Source of the DNA: Mesorhizobium sp. AR02 | GTDB lineage: Bacteria > Pseudomonadota > Alphaproteobacteria > Rhizobiales > Rhizobiaceae | Assembly (NCBI RefSeq): GCF_024746835.1 | Contig: NZ_CP080530.1 | Coordinates: 682,001 to 746,000 of the forward strand | DNA: 64,000 bases | Direction of reading: 5' to 3' | Part shown: positions 34,555 through 43,170 of the stretch, one piece after another | How the letters are laid out: every line of letters begins with the position of its first letter | Position numbering within the stretch: the stretch's first letter is position 1 | Program-made: the position numbers and the translations under genes | Notes under the pieces: generated by a model | Databases searched by the model: none | What the model was told of the DNA's origin: nothing | The model's input: the letters and a program-made list of their open reading frames with translations, nothing else

Positions 34555-35625
34555 CTATGCGGGATCCGTCAGCTTTCGGGAAAGCCGTGCATATTCCGCT
34601 GAATTCTCATACCTTCTCTGTGCGAGGCTCACGCGTGCCCGCTCGCGACCCGCCAGGCGTTCCTGCCGGGTGCTCCAGCCCAAGCGTCCCATCAGCCTGC
34701 GCTGACCGGCTTGGCCCATCGCTGCGAAGGCGCCGCCGTAGAAGCGCCCAAACGAAGGCGTTCCAATACCAATTCCGCCCGCGAGAGAGGCGGCAACGTT
34801 GGTGATTTGCGACAGCAGCAGCACGCCAACAAGGCAGATCAGGATCAGCGGCGCGGCTTCGGTCAAGGTCGTTGTCGCAGCGCCGTTCGACCGGTTGACC
34901 GCGTCAAAATAGGTCTGGGTGATCGAGACGAAGAATGCGCAGAAGGCGTAGACCAGAATCTGCACACACATGTACTGAACGATCGCGGTTATCCAGCCAG
35001 CGAAGAACCGGGTCGTGTAGCCGAACAGCATAAGAATGATGAACACTGGGGCGAGCGCCAGCAAAAGCCAAAGAAAGATCTTCGACAGGATGATGAGGAA
35101 GATCGCATAACCGATGAGCAGCGCGCCGACGACAAGGATGATCGCCGCCAGCACATAGCCGCCGAAGTTCAACACCCCAAGGCTCTTGATAAAGGCAGAG
35201 GTGGAGTTGGCGAGCGAATCCCAGATGTTTTGCAGGGCCGTCTGCACGGAGTTGACGGAGTTCAGCCCGGCCGAAGTCCCAGTCACATTGGCCGACACGC
35301 TCGTGAGAAGGCTGTTCCCGATCGCGGAAGGTGTCTCATTCGCGAATGAATAGGCATATGTTTGAAAGTCCCCCCAGCTCGTCGCCAGAGCGTAGATGAC
35401 GAAGGCGCGGAACAGGCGCCAGACCATCTCTTTTCCCGATCCGGTCGAGGTTCCCTGCCAGATGCTGATGGCCCAAAATATGACGTACAACGTCAGCATC
35501 AGGCCGGCGACACCCACCTGTCCGCCGCCGGTCAAGGCGGACGCGAGGTTCTGGTAGGCTTGCGATACGTAGTTATTGCCGAATTGGTCGACCTGTTGCA
35601 GAAGCGTCGTGATATTGAAGTTCAT
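34555..35625 (-). CDS. virB6: VirB6-type polytopic membrane protein (356 aa)
   Basis: Multiple membrane segments: VAGLMLTLYVIFWAISIWQG, YVLAAIILVVGALLIGYAIF, KIFLWLLLALAPVFIILMLF, YMCVQILVYAFCAFFVSITQ, and APLILICLVGVLLLSQITNV. The Trp-containing LFGYTTRFFAGWITAIVQ is the signature of VirB6/TrbL. The C-terminal 70 residues are cytoplasmic and basic. It forms the inner-membrane part of the channel. Four-base overlap with the preceding lipoprotein gene. Confidence 0.92.
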   Translation of the reverse strand: MNFNITTLLQQVDQFGNNYVSQAYQNLASALTGGGQVGVAGLMLTLYVIFWAISIWQGTSTGSGKEMVWRLFRAFVIYALATSWGDFQTYAYSFANETPSAIGNSLLTSVSANVTGTSAGLNSVNSVQTALQNIWDSLANSTSAFIKSLGVLNFGGYVLAAIILVVGALLIGYAIFLIILSKIFLWLLLALAPVFIILMLFGYTTRFFAGWITAIVQYMCVQILVYAFCAFFVSITQTYFDAVNRSNGAATTTLTEAAPLILICLVGVLLLSQITNVAASLAGGIGIGTPSFGRFYGGAFAAMGQAGQRRLMGRLGWSTRQERLAGRERARVSLAQRRYENSAEYARLSRKLTDPA

Positions 35626-35855
35626 TTTTTCGCCATCCCGCCTGGAAACAGAGATGGATCGCTATTGAGTGCCTTCATCGGGCCGCACTCGAATGGCTTC
35701 GCCGCTTCTGTTTTTGGGTCGAGCGCCGCGAACGCCAGTGGCTGCATCGGTCCCTCCTCACGAGAGCACGGAGCCTTGAGTGGCTTGTGGCTGCATCCCG
35801 AGGTTGCGACAGCGCCAATGGTGGCGGCCGCTAATAGAAGAAAGCGCAGGGTCAT
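35622..35855 (-). CDS. Small lipoprotein between virB5 and virB6 (77 aa)
   Basis: MTLRFLLLAAATIGAVATSG followed by Cys is a lipoprotein signal. The mature part is short with two further Cys residues and the FECGPMKALNSDPSLFPGG end. In IncN/IncW-type systems an entry-exclusion lipoprotein sits between the virB5 and virB6 homologues, so an Eex-like role fits the position; a displaced VirB7 is the alternative. Overlaps both neighbours by four bases. Confidence 0.75.
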   Translation of the reverse strand: MTLRFLLLAAATIGAVATSGCSHKPLKAPCSREEGPMQPLAFAALDPKTEAAKPFECGPMKALNSDPSLFPGGMAKK

Positions 35856-36565
35856 TGGCCGGACTTGTATTCGAGCCCCCGCGAGGCCTGCGTGATCAGG
35901 TTCATACGATCGATGTTTTCCTGATTGGCGGCAGCCGTAGCCGTGTTCACCGCGCCGATCAGCTCGTTCACGGTCAGACCCGTTTGCACCATGATCTGGC
36001 TGTTCTGATCGATCGAGCCCTTGATGTCCTGTGCGGTGCCGATCCGCTGAGCGCCCGACTGAAAAGCGCTGGAACGGGTCTTCACCCCGTTTTGCGAGGA
36101 GTCGACCAGTCCGGTGACCGTGGCCGCGACGTTCACCAGGGCGCTGTAGTTCTTATCCATCTGCGTCGTCTGACCATTGATCAGGCCCGAAATGGTTTTC
36201 ACCAGCTGCAAGCCGTTGATCATGTTCGAAACGATGCCCTGCGATCCATTGCCGAGGCCGGCGAACGACAACGAGCCGCCCGAGATCACGCTACCAAGCG
36301 ACGGCGCGTCCCCCATGGCGAAGCCGCCATTGCCCAAGGCCATCTGCGCGAGCTGGCCGGCCTCGCCCGACCGGTCGCCGGAGACGGCCTGGAGCGTCTT
36401 TTGCGTATAGTTCATGATGTTGCGGTCGGTGCTGAGGATCTCGCTCGTGGCCGATGCAATCTGCCGAGCCTGTTCCAGATTAGCCTCGTCGATCGTAGGC
36501 ACCTGCGCAAAGGCGATGCCGCCAAAGCCAAGCAAGAGTGCCGCTGTTAACAGAATTCCACGCAT
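35852..36565 (-). CDS. virB5: VirB5-like pilus protein (237 aa)
   Basis: A signal peptide (MRGILLTAALLLGFGGIAFA, cleavage before QVPTID) precedes a helical, Gln/Asn-rich protein: LEQARQIASATSEILSTDRN; MINGLQLVKTISGLINGQTT; and the C-terminal NELIGAVNTATAAANQENID. Helical content and gene position identify it as VirB5-like, a minor pilus tip component, although sequence similarity in this family is low. GGAGAAAGCGCT precedes the ATG. It is the first intact gene of the operon. Confidence 0.75.
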   Translation of the reverse strand: MRGILLTAALLLGFGGIAFAQVPTIDEANLEQARQIASATSEILSTDRNIMNYTQKTLQAVSGDRSGEAGQLAQMALGNGGFAMGDAPSLGSVISGGSLSFAGLGNGSQGIVSNMINGLQLVKTISGLINGQTTQMDKNYSALVNVAATVTGLVDSSQNGVKTRSSAFQSGAQRIGTAQDIKGSIDQNSQIMVQTGLTVNELIGAVNTATAAANQENIDRMNLITQASRGLEYKSGQ

Positions 36566-36576
36566 AGCGCTTTCTC

Positions 36577-36789
36577 CTATTGAGCCTGATATTGCTTGAC
36601 GGCCGACATCAGTTCGTCGGTCGTCATTGTGACGGGGGCGCTGTTCGCGTCCCTTTGGATTTGCGAAAGCATGGGCGAGACGTTTTCAACCGTGTCGGTC
36701 GTGCGCGGCACCGGGCATGCGCTGTCCGTCGAGGGGCAGCACGTGTTGGCGGCCGTGCCGCCGCCGCTCCGGCTGGGCGTTCGCGGCCG
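36577..36789 (-). pseudogene. 3' remnant of the gene that preceded virB5
   Basis: On the minus strand the frame from 36789 to the stop at 36577-36579 reads ANTCCPSTDSACPVPRTTDT, VENVSPMLSQIQRDANSAPV, and then TMTTDELMSAVKQYQAQ. No start codon with a ribosome binding site exists. It ends 11 bases before the virB5 start, as an operon gene would. Its 5' part is missing where the oppositely oriented SNase fragment begins. I do not recognise which T4SS gene it was. Confidence 0.6.
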
Positions 36790-36971
36790 TCACTCCGAAC
36801 GGCGCTCCGGTCCATGCTCCCTATATCGTCGCGCAGGAGGTCGCTAAAAAGCAGCACCTTGGCCTGTGGCAGTTTGCCGACGTGCCCGATCCGAATGCCA
36901 TCATCCTCCGCGATATCCGAAACGCATCTAACCAGGCTGGTCAGTCTTCGAATCCGCCTGCAAATCGATAA
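36764..36971 (+). pseudogene. 3' fragment of an SNase-like gene
   Basis: SGWAFAAVTPNGAPVHAPYI, VAQEVAKKQHLGLWQFADVP and DPNAIILRDIRNASNQ match the C-terminal part of SNase-family proteins. The catalytic N-terminal half is absent. Its truncated 5' end meets the truncated 5' end of the minus-strand remnant at about 36764-36789. Confidence 0.65.
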
Positions 36972-37212
36972 CCGGTCCCCGGCGCGTTGGATCATACTGT
37001 ACATTCTGCTGAGGCCATCGCCGGACCACGAACGCGACGGCAAGCGCAATCGCCGAAATCAATCCGAGAACAATAGCCGCGATCAGCCCCGGCTCTCGCC
37101 AAAACGATAGACTGTCCCACTGGTTCAAAAGCCGGGCGCCGGACAGCACCAAAATGAGGACTGTTGCGATGACAATGCCCGTTCCCGGATCCATGTCGAA
37201 TTTCTTCAGCAT
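36928..37212 (-). CDS. Small two-helix membrane protein (94 aa)
   Basis: MLKKFDMDPGTGIVIATVLI with LVLSGARLLNQW gives the first membrane segment, and REPGLIAAIVLGLISAIALA with VAFVVRRW the second. GGAGAAAGCG precedes ATG 37212, closely matching the virB5 ribosome binding site. It lies upstream of the truncated region in the same direction as the virB operon, but 43 bases overlap the tail of the SNase fragment on the other strand. Family unknown. Confidence 0.6.
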   Translation of the reverse strand: MLKKFDMDPGTGIVIATVLILVLSGARLLNQWDSLSFWREPGLIAAIVLGLISAIALAVAFVVRRWPQQNVQYDPTRRGPVIDLQADSKTDQPG

Positions 37213-37360
37213 CGCTTTCTCCTTTTCGCACCCCCTGGTCACGGCCCCGATCAACGGTCGCTTTTAGCGTAAACACCGGCGCCAGGCGCAAGCCCCTAGG
37301 CTCAGCCTGCCCTCTGCGTGCGCCAGCCGTCGCCCGCGCTTCGGCTTTTCAGTTGTTCGG

Positions 37361-38587
37361 TCAATATTCCAAAGCCTGCCTGCCGGGCGGAGCCGAAAGC
37401 CGCTCCTGTTTGCCCGGTAGCGCCGGTCTGGGGCCGCTTGCGTCCCAGCGCCAGGTCTCGAGCTCGCAGCTTGAAATCAGATGGTCGAATTCCGCCCGTA
37501 CCGCCTCCTTGGCATCGTGCGGTACGACAAAAAGCGCGGTTCCCTGTTGGTCAACGTCGGTCAGAAGACCGAACGCCATCGGCACCGCTGGCAGCACGTT
37601 GTAGCGCAACGTTTTCACAAACCGCCGATGCTCCCCAGTCAGGACCTCGATCAATTCCTTTTCGTCGTTGTGCTGAAACGGAATCCAATTTTCCGTCACG
37701 TTCATAAAGCCGATTTCGTCGATCGACAGAATGCCGGACGGCATCTGCATGACCGTTGCGATGGTGATCAGGTGCGAATTTTCGTGCAGTCGCCACAGGT
37801 CTAATTCAGCTGCAAAGCGCTTCGGCACTGCATTGAACATTTTCTCATCCAGGAAGAGCGGTGCGTCGGGCATATGTTTGATCGACAGCTTGCCACCAAA
37901 CCGGGCGGGATCCAGCGATTTCACAATTCCGATCACGATCTTCTTGTGCTTCGCCTTAGCTGCCGCCGCGAAAGCCCGCTCCCGGTCCGCAGCCAGGCGA
38001 TCCTTGTGTTCAGGCGAGTACATTGCCGGCATAAACAGCAGCTCGCGCAACTGGAACTTCTGGCTCGACTTTGCATCGGCCGCGCCCCAAAGAAATTTCC
38101 GGACCAACCCCCAATTTCTTTTTCCCACAAAGCCAGGCGCCATTATTGTCAGCTCCGCCTCTTCCCAGAGATAGTCGAGCAAGCCTCGCAGCGTGAGCTT
38201 CTTTGGATCGGCTTTCACGGTGTGGTGCGAAGTCCCCTCGCCGGATGATCCCTGTCGCGCCTTGCCTTGTGTCAGTGCAAAGGCCAGCTTCAGCCGCGCC
38301 GCCTCCGATGCAGGATCTTCAATGATCGCTTGACCCAGGACCTCCGCCTTTCCCGACAGGGCAAGGGGCAGTTCATAGCGATCACAGTCTACCGCATGGT
38401 CCTTGCCGGTGTTCGGCATGCGCTTGACGATCAATTCCTCGCTGACGGCGGCAATGTACATCGGCACTCCGGGATGGCGACACAAACACAAGACCCGGGC
38501 CTGCTGGTCCCGCGCCTGACGCAAGAGCGTTTGAATTTCCGGATGCTGTGGGCCAACCGTGCGACCCAGAATAGCAAAGTCACTCAT
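37361..38587 (-). CDS. DUF1173 family protein (408 aa)
   Basis: The N-terminus has a Cys/His-containing stretch ARVLCLCRHPGVPMYIAAVS and AVDCDRYELP. The middle has LTLRGLLDYLWEEAELTIMA and RNWGLVRKFLWGAA; the C-terminal part SHLITIATVMQMPSGILSID with AVPMAFGLLTDVDQ. This is the DUF1173 pattern, found almost only on plasmids of this bacterial order near partition or transfer genes. Biochemical role unknown. No signal peptide or membrane segment. Confidence 0.85.
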   Translation of the reverse strand: MSDFAILGRTVGPQHPEIQTLLRQARDQQARVLCLCRHPGVPMYIAAVSEELIVKRMPNTGKDHAVDCDRYELPLALSGKAEVLGQAIIEDPASEAARLKLAFALTQGKARQGSSGEGTSHHTVKADPKKLTLRGLLDYLWEEAELTIMAPGFVGKRNWGLVRKFLWGAADAKSSQKFQLRELLFMPAMYSPEHKDRLAADRERAFAAAAKAKHKKIVIGIVKSLDPARFGGKLSIKHMPDAPLFLDEKMFNAVPKRFAAELDLWRLHENSHLITIATVMQMPSGILSIDEIGFMNVTENWIPFQHNDEKELIEVLTGEHRRFVKTLRYNVLPAVPMAFGLLTDVDQQGTALFVVPHDAKEAVRAEFDHLISSCELETWRWDASGPRPALPGKQERLSAPPGRQALEY

Positions 38588-39345
38588 AAGGTGCCATCCG
38601 ACTTAAGATTGTTCGCCTTATGATTAAATCATTGAACCGATGTTTCGTTCAACCCATTGGGTTCAACGATGCTTCCCATGGATTGACAGTGGTTAACCCA
38701 GCAGGCTCGAATGAACTGATGTTTCAGGTGGGCGACCATAGAACCGCAAGCAGCGGCTGTGGCGGCGATGTAGCCGTCCGCGGCGTGATCCGCCGGGATG
38801 GTGTGGCATGATGACAATCCGATCCTCGACATAGACTGTTTCATCGATGGCGTGCATGAAGAGCACGCGATCACGGGGCTCGTGCCGGATGATCCGACGA
38901 AGCTACGCCACTATGGTGACCTTTCCAGACCGGAACCGCGCGCTTGTGAGGTTCTGTTACTGCGGCGCAAGAATTTGTGCCGTTTTAAATATTTTTTGGA
39001 ATCCCATTCGTCGCCAAGGCGTTGAAATAGGATCAAACAGGTAAAATCGTTCGATGGTTTCCTCCCATTCCACCGGACGGTGTTCCTCCCTGAAGGCTTT
39101 AACCTTCTTTTGGCCGGGCCGTATCCGAGCCCGGCCATTCTTTCTTCCGGGCTTCCTTGTTCAGCGCTGGCGGAAACGCGTTTTTCCTGGTGTCAATTAT
39201 TCGCGACCAAGGCGGTTCGCACTCGCCGCCTCTGCGCTATTCGAAGGCTACGCAGGGGAGGTGTCGGTGGGACTGATGCTGCTGGCGGGCGCCAAAGGCT
39301 AACGCGTGACAGCAAGGATCGTAGGGTGATCGGATCGGTACGCGC
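38588..39345. other. Gene-poor region with an imperfect palindrome and a terminator
   Basis: No frame is convincing. Near 38646-38670 TCGTTCAACCCA and TTGGGTTCAACGA form an almost perfect palindrome upstream of the DUF1173 start, a possible operator. The hairpin at 39112-39145 is listed separately. Confidence 0.4.
39112..39145 (+). terminator. Hairpin with T-rich tail
   Basis: GGCCGGGC (39112-39119) and GCCCGGCC (39129-39136) enclose a 9-base loop and are followed by ATTCTTTCTT. No intact gene ends upstream, so it may be left from a lost gene. Confidence 0.6.
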
Positions 39346-39408
39346 TAACCGCCAGCCCGTGACAAGATAGTGCCGGCCATCGCGGGCTGGAGCTATGGCG
39401 AAGGCAGA
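39346..39408 (-). pseudogene. DUF7007 gene fragment
   Basis: On the minus strand AFAIAPARDGRHYLVTGWRL is nearly the same as the HAFAMAPARDGRHYVATGW stretch of the intact gene at 9743-10627, and the nucleotide match is similarly high. Nothing else of the gene is recognisable around it. Confidence 0.65.
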
Positions 39409-39426
39409 CGCTTGCAACGCGCATCA

Positions 39427-39450
39427 TGTGAGGCTATATTGTGCCTCACA
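39427..39450 (+). promoter_or_regulatory. Operator over the -10 region of the Xre-RES operon
   Basis: TGTGAGGC-TATATTGT-GCCTCACA is a perfect 8-bp inverted repeat with an 8-base spacer that contains a TATATT -10-like hexamer. It ends 4 bases before ATG 39455. This placement shows the antitoxin start cannot be at 39395. Confidence 0.7.
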
Positions 39451-39454
39451 TGAA

Positions 39455-39898
39455 ATGGAGAGTGGAATGCTGGCGTTCGGAAATGTAGCCGACGTATTGG
39501 GGCTGCCTGCTAAGGAGGTGGCGGCGCGGTCGCCATTCGGACTGATCTCCCGGATCGAGAGTGGACTTCCCATTGGGGTGGTCGAGCGCGTTGCCCATCT
39601 CGTTGCCCCGGGAGATGCTCAGTTCAAATATCGGCTGATCCCCAAAGCAACCTACGAGCGGCGCAAGACGGCGCATCGCCTGTCGTCGGATGAGGGCACA
39701 CGATTGGCCCGTGTGGCGCGCGTCTGGGGGCTTGCTGTCGATGTCTGGCAGAACGAAGTGGAAGCACGCGATTTCTTGTTTCGGCCGCATCCGATGATTG
39801 AGGACAAGCGACCGATCGATATCGTCATCCTCAGCGAGTTCGGCGCCGAAATGGTGGTCGATATCCTCGGAGGTCTGAAGTACGGCAGTGCTGCGTGA
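39455..39898 (+). CDS. Xre/MbcA/ParS-type antitoxin (147 aa)
   Basis: MESGMLAFGNVADVLGLPAK, then ISRIESGLPIGVVERVAHLV, RRKTAHRLSSDEGTRLARVA and the C-terminal AEMVVDILGGLKYGS match the Xre-RES antitoxin family with a toxin-binding DUF2384 domain. Start ATG 39455 (or 39467 with GGAG upstream) is chosen because the operator lies directly before it. Overlaps the toxin by four bases. Confidence 0.88.
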   Translation: MESGMLAFGNVADVLGLPAKEVAARSPFGLISRIESGLPIGVVERVAHLVAPGDAQFKYRLIPKATYERRKTAHRLSSDEGTRLARVARVWGLAVDVWQNEVEARDFLFRPHPMIEDKRPIDIVILSEFGAEMVVDILGGLKYGSAA

Positions 39899-40377
39899 CG
39901 GCGCAGACTCTCGATCGCACCCTATTGTCCTTTCGCGTCGGCGATCCGGCCGGCACCTACCCGATCTTCGACGCGACAGGCTCGACAGTCGCACCAGGGC
40001 GATGGAACACGCCCGGAAGTCCTATCATCTACACCAGCGAGCACTATTCGACGGCCCTCCTGGAAAAGCTGGTGCATGGCAGTGGCCGACTGCCGCCCAA
40101 CCAGCACTACATCGAAATCACAATTCCGCGCGGACTGAGCTACGAGGTTTTTTCGCAGCCGTCACTGCCCGGCTGGGACACGATGCCGGCGACGGTAAGC
40201 AAGGGATTTGGCGAGACCTGGTGTTTAGAACGGCGCAGTGTCATCCTGCTGGTGCCGAGCGTCGTGGCGCGTCTCGATAGCAATGTGCTGATCAATCCAG
40301 CGCATCCGGAGTTTTCTAGGATCCACACGAGTCTCCATCAGCCCGTCTACTGGGACCGGCGGCTGTTTGGCGCGTAA
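39895..40377 (+). CDS. RES-domain NAD-degrading toxin (160 aa)
   Basis: LLSFRVGDPAGTYPIFDATG, PGRWNTPGSPIIYTSEHYST, ALLEKLVH and CLERRSVILLVPSVVAR are the RES pattern with the conserved Arg, Tyr, Glu and Ser positions. RES toxins phosphorolyse NAD+ and stop growth; the upstream Xre protein neutralises and represses. The length is normal and no damage is visible. Confidence 0.92.
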   Translation: MTAQTLDRTLLSFRVGDPAGTYPIFDATGSTVAPGRWNTPGSPIIYTSEHYSTALLEKLVHGSGRLPPNQHYIEITIPRGLSYEVFSQPSLPGWDTMPATVSKGFGETWCLERRSVILLVPSVVARLDSNVLINPAHPEFSRIHTSLHQPVYWDRRLFGA

Positions 40378-40479
40378 GGGGAGGGGCTTTCTGTCCCCAA
40401 CTACTCCAGAGCTATCGCATATGGCTCAAAGCGTTGCGGTATTGCCGTTTCATGCGTCGTGCCGATCCGTTCGCTTCCG

Positions 40480-41265
40480 TTAGTGCAGGCCGAACTCGCG
40501 TAGCAACTCTTCACGGTAGCGCACGAAGCGGCTTTCGCTGCGCTCGCGTGGGCGGGGCAGGTCGACGTCGATAAGCCGCGCCGCGCCGCCTTTCTCCCTG
40601 GGCAGGATCAGCACCCTGTCGGCAAGATAGATCGCCTCTTCCAGATCATGGGTGACCATGACAATGGTGACGTTCTCCTCGCTCCAGATGCGCGCCAGTT
40701 CCTCCTGCATGCCGATCTTGGTCATGGCGTCGAGTGCGCCCAGTGGTTCGTCGAGCAGCAGGATCTCGGGTTGCACGGTCAGCGCCCGGGCGATGCCGAC
40801 GCGCTGCGCCATGCCGCCGGAAAGCTGCCTGGGCCAGGCATCGGCGAACTCGGCGAGGCCGACGAGCGCGATGTAGAAGCGCGCCCTTTCCTCGGCGTCC
40901 GCCTTGGCCACGCCGCGCACTTCGAGGCCGAAGGCGACGTTGCCGAGCACGGTCAACCAGGGCAGCAGGCGCGGTTCCTGGAAGATCACCGCGCGCTCGG
41001 CGCCGACGCCATGCACCGGCTTGCCGTCGATGGCGACGCCGCCGCTGTCGGCGGCCTCGAGCCCGGCAAGGATGCGCAGCAGCGTGGTCTTGCCGGAGCC
41101 GCTGGCACCGACAATGACCAGGCATTCACCGGAGCGGATATCGAGGTTGAGTGCCCTCAGCACGGGGAGCTGGCGCCCGCCGAGGATGAAGGATTTGGCG
41201 AGGTCGCGTATAGTGACCTCGCCGCCCCTTGTTGTTGTGCCCATCGCGCTCGGTTCTCTGCTCAA
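40480..41265 (-). CDS. ssuB: Sulfonate/taurine-type ABC transporter ATP-binding protein
   Basis: VIVGASGSGKTTLLRILAGL is Walker A; QLSGGMAQRVGIARALTVQP the signature; ILLLDEPLGALDAMTK Walker B with D-loop; IVMVTHDLEEAIYLADRVLI the switch His. The 261-residue size fits SsuB/TauB. It is the last gene of the operon, overlapping the binding-protein gene by four bases. The substrate is inferred from the neighbouring flavin monooxygenase and SsuE-like reductase; aliphatic sulfonates or sulfones are likeliest. Confidence 0.88.
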   Translation of the reverse strand: MSREPSAMGTTTRGGEVTIRDLAKSFILGGRQLPVLRALNLDIRSGECLVIVGASGSGKTTLLRILAGLEAADSGGVAIDGKPVHGVGAERAVIFQEPRLLPWLTVLGNVAFGLEVRGVAKADAEERARFYIALVGLAEFADAWPRQLSGGMAQRVGIARALTVQPEILLLDEPLGALDAMTKIGMQEELARIWSEENVTIVMVTHDLEEAIYLADRVLILPREKGGAARLIDVDLPRPRERSESRFVRYREELLREFGLH

Positions 41266-42260
41266 TTGGTCTTGGTTTCGCCCGGGCGGTAAAGGATGTC
41301 AGCGGCTTTCAGCTTGCCCTTGGCCAGGCGGCCGTCCCGCTCGAGGATGCTTACCCAGAAGTCGATGTCGCGGTCTGTTGCCTGGGCCTTTTCACGCAGG
41401 CCGAATCCAGTCCAGTAACGGGCCAGGTCGCCGTTCTCGCCGCGTTTGTTGAGGATGTCGGCGAGCACCTTGCGGGCTTCGTCCGGATTGTGTCGCGACC
41501 AGTCCGAAGCACGCGCCAACTGTTCGACGAAGTTGCGCGCGGCGTCTGGGTTGGCGGCGATGAAGTCACGCCGCAGCACGACGGAACCGCCGGCGATTTC
41601 GCCCAGCACATCGGTGTCGTTGAACACGCCGCGCACCCCGCCGTGGTCGACCAGGGCGCCGGCGAATGTCGCCTGCCAATAGCCCAGCCCCGCAATATCG
41701 ACCTGGCGCGAGCGCAAGGTCTGTTCGAGCTGCGGCCCGGGCACGACGACAAGGTTGGCGGCATCCGGCGGCAGGCCGACGCTGTGCAGCGCCTCGCGCA
41801 CCGTATAGTCGAGATGGGCGCCGAGCGTGTTGACCGAGATGGTCTTGCCGGCGATGTCGGCGATCGATTTGATCGGGCTGTCTTCCAGCACGTAGAAGAC
41901 GCTTTTGACGTCCTTGTTAATGCCGTTGCTCGGATAGGCGGCGACGAAGTCGTTGCCGCCCGAGATCGAATTGATCACGGCAGCGGTGGCCGCCGAACCG
42001 AGGTCGACGCTGCCGGAGGAAAGCGCAAACAGCGATTCCGGGCCGCCGGCGGCATAGCCGACATTCTCCACCTCGATGCCGAGGTCCTTGAAATAGCCGA
42101 GCTCGTAGGCCAGCTCATGCGGGGCAATGCCCCCACGGCTGGCGAGGTAGCGGAACTTGACGGGTGCGGCCTCGGCAAAGGCGAAGCGAGGCAGGCCGGC
42201 GGCGATGATGCCGGCGGCAAGCGGTGCGCTGGCAAGCAGGGAACGGCGAGTGATTTTCAT
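41262..42260 (-). CDS. ssuA: SsuA-like periplasmic substrate-binding protein (332 aa)
   Basis: The N-terminus MKITRRSLLASAPLAAGIIA is a twin-arginine-like signal peptide. FRYLASRGGIAPHELAYELG, GIEVENVGYAAGGPESLFAL and PIKSIADIAGKTISVNTLGA with the hinge helices are typical of SsuA/TauA/ThiY-type binding proteins. It delivers sulfonate-type substrates to the permease. Intact, between ssuC and ssuB. Confidence 0.87.
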   Translation of the reverse strand: MKITRRSLLASAPLAAGIIAAGLPRFAFAEAAPVKFRYLASRGGIAPHELAYELGYFKDLGIEVENVGYAAGGPESLFALSSGSVDLGSAATAAVINSISGGNDFVAAYPSNGINKDVKSVFYVLEDSPIKSIADIAGKTISVNTLGAHLDYTVREALHSVGLPPDAANLVVVPGPQLEQTLRSRQVDIAGLGYWQATFAGALVDHGGVRGVFNDTDVLGEIAGGSVVLRRDFIAANPDAARNFVEQLARASDWSRHNPDEARKVLADILNKRGENGDLARYWTGFGLREKAQATDRDIDFWVSILERDGRLAKGKLKAADILYRPGETKTN

Positions 42261-42296
42261 GATCCGGTCTTTCCTAAGATGAGAGGAGGGGACTGC

Positions 42297-43145
42297 TCAG
42301 TTGACGGGATTGCTCCAGCGGCACAGTCGCCGCTGCAGGACGACCAGCGCCTGGTTGGCGATCAGGCCGAGGCCGGCGAGGATGACGATCGCCGCGAACA
42401 TCAGCGGGATCTGGAAATTGTACTGTGCGTTCATCACCTGGAAGCCGATGCCCTTGTGGGCGCCGATCATTTCAGACGCGATCAGCAGCAAGAGCGCGGT
42501 GGTGGCGCTCAGCCTCAAGCCGACGAAGATCGAGGGAATGGCACCGGGCAGCACGACGCGGCGGAACACGGTGAGCCGCGTCGCGCCATAGACGCGCGCC
42601 ATTTCGAGCAGCTTTGGATCGACCTCCTTGACGCCGCTGGTGGTGTTGAGCAGCAGCGGAAATAAAGTCGCCCAGAAGATGACGAAGATCTTGGAGGTTT
42701 CGCCCAGCCCCAGCAGCAGGATGAACACCGGGTAGAGCGCCAGCGCCGAGGTCTGCCGGAACAGCTGCAGGATCGGGTCGAGCGCGGTTTCGACAGCGCG
42801 CACCTGGCCCATGAACAGGCCAAGCGGAATGGCGACTGCGACTGCCGCTGCGAAGGCAATGCCGGCGCGCTGCAGGCTGATGGCGATATCGCCGAGCAAG
42901 ACGCCGCCGGCGAGCCCTTTCCACAGGGCGGCAACGATCATGTCGACCGGCGGCAGCACCGCCGCATTGACCCACCCGACGCTGCTCGCCACCTGCCAGA
43001 GCGCCAGGAACCCAACGAGGACGCCGTAGCGTGACAGGAACCGGGCCGTCGCCCGACCGCCGAGGCGCAGAAGATCCGCACTGATGCCGGTTCCGCTGTT
43101 GTGCGTGCCGATAGTGACCGGCCGTTCGATGTGCTGCAAAGTCAT
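42297..43145 (-). CDS. ssuC: SsuC-like ABC permease (282 aa)
   Basis: ATG 43145 (MTLQHIERPVTIG) is chosen because GAAGGG precedes it and upstream codons overlap the monooxygenase tail. The protein has about six membrane segments (YGVLVGFLALWQVASSVGWV; AGIAFAAAVAVAIPLGLFMG; SKIFVIFWATLFPLLLNTTS) and the EAA-type loop ARVYGATRLTVFRRVVLPGA. Pairs with SsuA and SsuB. Confidence 0.88.
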   Translation of the reverse strand: MTLQHIERPVTIGTHNSGTGISADLLRLGGRATARFLSRYGVLVGFLALWQVASSVGWVNAAVLPPVDMIVAALWKGLAGGVLLGDIAISLQRAGIAFAAAVAVAIPLGLFMGQVRAVETALDPILQLFRQTSALALYPVFILLLGLGETSKIFVIFWATLFPLLLNTTSGVKEVDPKLLEMARVYGATRLTVFRRVVLPGAIPSIFVGLRLSATTALLLLIASEMIGAHKGIGFQVMNAQYNFQIPLMFAAIVILAGLGLIANQALVVLQRRLCRWSNPVN

Positions 43146-43170
43146 CGTCTTGCCCTTCTCGTCGGAGGAT

